This document shows positions 62,017 through 64,000 of a DNA stretch of 64,000 bases, one piece after another (position 1 is the first letter of the stretch; every line of letters begins with the position of its first letter). The stretch comes from Euglena gracilis. Its lineage: Eukaryota; Euglenida; Euglenophyceae; Euglenales. A program made the position numbers and the translations under genes. A model generated the notes under the pieces. That model made no database searches. It worked only from the letters and a program-made list of their open reading frames with translations, and was not told the origin of the DNA. The stretch covers positions 5,140,504-5,204,503 of the forward strand of contig CP154957.1 of assembly GCA_039621445.1 (NCBI GenBank), given 5' to 3'.

Positions 62017-62476
62017 GGCAGCAAGATTTTATTTGCTCCCCCCCGGGGGTGCCGAGTAAAATCTCCAAGGGGGGGTTGCAGCACCCGCGTCCGACCCGGG
62101 GGAAAGTCGGGGTCATTGGGTTGGGATCGGGTTAGGGTTCTGACCGGATTCCCGGAGGGCTCCACCGTTTTGGTAATTAGGGAGAAGTTAGGCCGTATTT
62201 CCAACCGAGTTAGGCAGAATTTGGATCGAATTTTGGTAAAATTACGACGGAAATGTGACCCAAAAATCTTCCCAAACGGCCACCCAACTTCTTGCCCAAT
62301 TTTGTCCTTGAAAAGTGCCAATTTTCGGCACACCGATCCTAACCCTAACCCTATTCCTCAAATTAAGTGCGAAATCTCCCCAAATCCGACCCCGGACCGA
62401 GACGGGGACGGTTGGACGCGGTGCTGCTACCCCCCCTGGAGATTTTTCTCGGGGGGGCAAGTAAAATCTTGCTGCA
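62017..62476. mobile_element. Foldback element of the GGCAGC family, about 460 bp
   Basis: Arms (62,017-62,110; 62,385-62,476): GGCAGCAAGATTTTATTTGC with C-run, GTAAAATCTCC, GCAGCACCCGCGTCC and complement. Interior includes GGGTTAGGGTT and CCTAACCCTAACCC blocks, as in 59,611. No clear duplication. Confidence 0.75.
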
Positions 62477-62963
62477 CACACATATTTTCTCTGTATATAC
62501 ATGTATATATATTTGCTTTTGATCGCCCTGCTGTCAGATGTTTGCTTTGGATAATATGTTGTGTTTTTTTTTCTTCATACAATCAAAAAAATCATCGTTT
62601 TCACAGTCAGCTGAGCAATAAAAACCTTCCACGTTGCCCAAGGCCGAAGTTGACAACATAAGGTATGGTTTGACTTTCAGAGAATTGTACTGCTTGTTTT
62701 CATCCTCAAACCTCTGTTGCGATCGTGCCAGGAAAAATTCTTCATTTTGGCCCAAGCAGATTTTTCATTGGATGGCGTTTATTTTGTCAACCTCTGCTCA
62801 TTACACCATTTGCAGTCCCAGTCACATTTGGCTTCTTTGCAGGAAGCCTCGTGTGGATCCTTCCCGTGTTCGTGTTTTTTCCAGGGTTGCGTTTTGTGAA
62901 GAATTGGGCATACCCATATGCTGCATTGATGCCTTGCCCCGTGGTCGTCGCCGACGTGCACAG

Positions 62964-63137
62964 CCGCCCCTCTGCCGCAGGCTCCAGGCGCGGATCGCCA
63001 AGGCCGAGGCCGTGGTCCACCTCGTCCGGCTGCTGCGGTCGGGCCAGCCCTCCGAGCCGGCGGCACTGCGGGAGCTGCAGAGCGCGGGCGCCCGAACGCT
63101 GCGGGCCGTCGCGTTTGTGAGCGAGGAGGCGAAGCAG
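62964..63137 (+). CDS. ARM-repeat exon, 58 codons
   Basis: Acceptor CGACGTGCACAG (phase-0 alternative at 62,987). Reads AKAEAVVHLVRLLRSGQPSE then AGARTLRAVAFVSEEAKQ: helices of one ARM repeat ((A)..LV.LL..G......A..L...A). Donor GCGAAGCAG/GTCATT, phase 0. Confidence 0.7.
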
Positions 63138-63199
63138 GTCATTGTGGCAAGGTGGGGCCTGGATGTTCCGTGGGAATATTGTGGTACACATAATCATCC

Positions 63200-63350
63200 A
63201 ACTAAATAATAATTATAATGACATATAACAATAACATATATTATGATGTGATAATAATATATAATACAATATGTAATATTATATATAATATAACGTAATA
63301 TGTACAGTTTACATACATTATACATATTATATATTAAACGTATTACACAT
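63200..63350. repeat. TA-rich low-complexity tract
   Basis: ATAATAT/TATATAA simple sequence. Confidence 0.8.
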
Positions 63351-63459
63351 GCATATTTGCACTCATTGGATCGCTGCTTCGCTCATTTCGAGATCCTACA
63401 CCCCCAACCCGTGTCTCCCCCCTTGCCCGGCCCCAGCGCCCCCCCTTCCCCCGGCCGAG

Positions 63460-63562
63460 GGCGGGGTGTTGGCCCTGGCGGACCTCCTCCGGCGGGACGC
63501 GCCGGAGATCCTGGCCGAGGCCGTCCCCGCCCTGCGGACGTTGTCCTTCAGCGCCCTGCCAG
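63460..63562 (+). CDS. ARM-repeat exon, 34 codons
   Basis: Acceptor CCCCCGGCCGAG. Reads GGVLALADLLRRDAPEILAE then AVPALRTLSFSALP, the GG...L..LL....PE...EA..AL..L pattern of ARM repeats. Donor CTGCCAG/GTGTGT leaves one base; the gene continues beyond the window. Confidence 0.7.
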
Positions 63563-63598
63563 GTGTGTTGCTGCTCCTTGCGACGGCACACACCGCGG

Positions 63599-63901
63599 CA
63601 GGGCGGTCCTTAAGGGACGGGAACGTTTTTTCCCTTTAATCCTGCCCCCCCCCTTTCGGCCAAAGAGCCGACGGAGGACTGCGACTTGAACGGGTCAGAA
63701 ATTAATGAGTCGACAAACCACATTTTTTTGATGATTTGGGTGGATAGGTAACAGTCTAAGGATGCCAGGAATCAATTTTTTCACGAGGTCGATCTGTTCT
63801 TGCCCAAAATGCCAAATTTCCTTGTCCATTTGCCTGTTTAATTTTCATTGAGTGTGCTGGGACAGCAGAGTTTTTTTTTAATTTCCTTAAGGACCACCCT
63901 G
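63599..63901 (+). mobile_element. Family A element, complete, best target duplication
   Basis: Starts CAGGGCGGTCCTTAAGGGA and ends CCTTAAGGACCACCCTG (303 bp). Flanking octamers CACCGCGG (63,591-63,598) and CACCACGG (63,902-63,909) agree at 7 of 8. CAGGG ends with 8-bp duplications are typical of hAT elements. No coding capacity. Confidence 0.85.
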
Positions 63902-64000
63902 CACCACGGTAGAGCTTTCTGCCTTAACAGACCTTCCAGCAGAGGGTCGGTGCTTCCTCAACTCCAGTCACTTTAAATTTCCCATTTACCCCCCCCCACG

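Overview
This window looks like nuclear DNA of a eukaryote, most likely a microbial eukaryote (an alga-like protist is a guess). Reasons: a eukaryotic elongator tRNA-Met and a tRNA-Gly with their own Pol III T-runs; no bacterial-style operons; coding potential confined to short (13-230 codon), GC-rich pieces bounded by pyrimidine-tract/AG acceptors and GT (sometimes GC) donors; and long AT-rich, repeat-filled introns. I do not recognise the species. All exon boundaries below are read by eye from splice signals plus reading-frame (phase) agreement between neighbouring exons; there is no transcript evidence, and sizes of genes are inference.

Coding content, all on the + strand: (1) about 2.4-18.9 kb, exons of one or more proteins with charged, coiled-coil-like stretches (8.34, 9.2, 13.2, 15.9, 17.8 kb) and Ser/Thr/Pro-rich linkers. 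(2) 23.3-39.5 kb, a second string of exons with disordered linkers, ending in a C2HC zinc finger (C-x2-C-x11-H-x3-C) followed by a stop at 39,546 and an AATAAA at about 39.8 kb. (3) About 41-63.6 kb, a large gene whose 5' exons are Ser/Pro/Thr-rich and whose 3' exons (60.1-63.6 kb) read as armadillo (ARM) repeats; it runs off the right edge. A tail-to-tail tRNA-Gly/tRNA-Met pair sits in an intron at 17.5 kb.

The rest is dominated by non-autonomous mobile elements. Family A (about 300 bp, about 17 copies) has ends starting CAGGG and near 8-bp target duplications, as hAT elements do. Family B (about 300-460 bp) has CAGGCATT ends, shares a central core with A, and one copy (50,717-51,181) lies inside a reading frame with an 8-bp flanking duplication. 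Several A and B copies fill an intron almost exactly and have the acceptor AG only 6-24 nt beyond their 3' end, so they look like introner elements. Other families: GGCAGC foldbacks, TTGCAAAAAC foldbacks, a 1.64-kb element (21,495-23,130) with perfect 38-40-bp palindromes in its ends and a 7-unit 112-bp hairpin tandem array, and dispersed repeats C-G. Poly-G/poly-C runs of 8-44 bases are everywhere, usually at element ends or hairpin stems.

No enzyme or pathway can be assigned. The most interesting material is the transposon/intron relationship and the apparent high share of GC donors.
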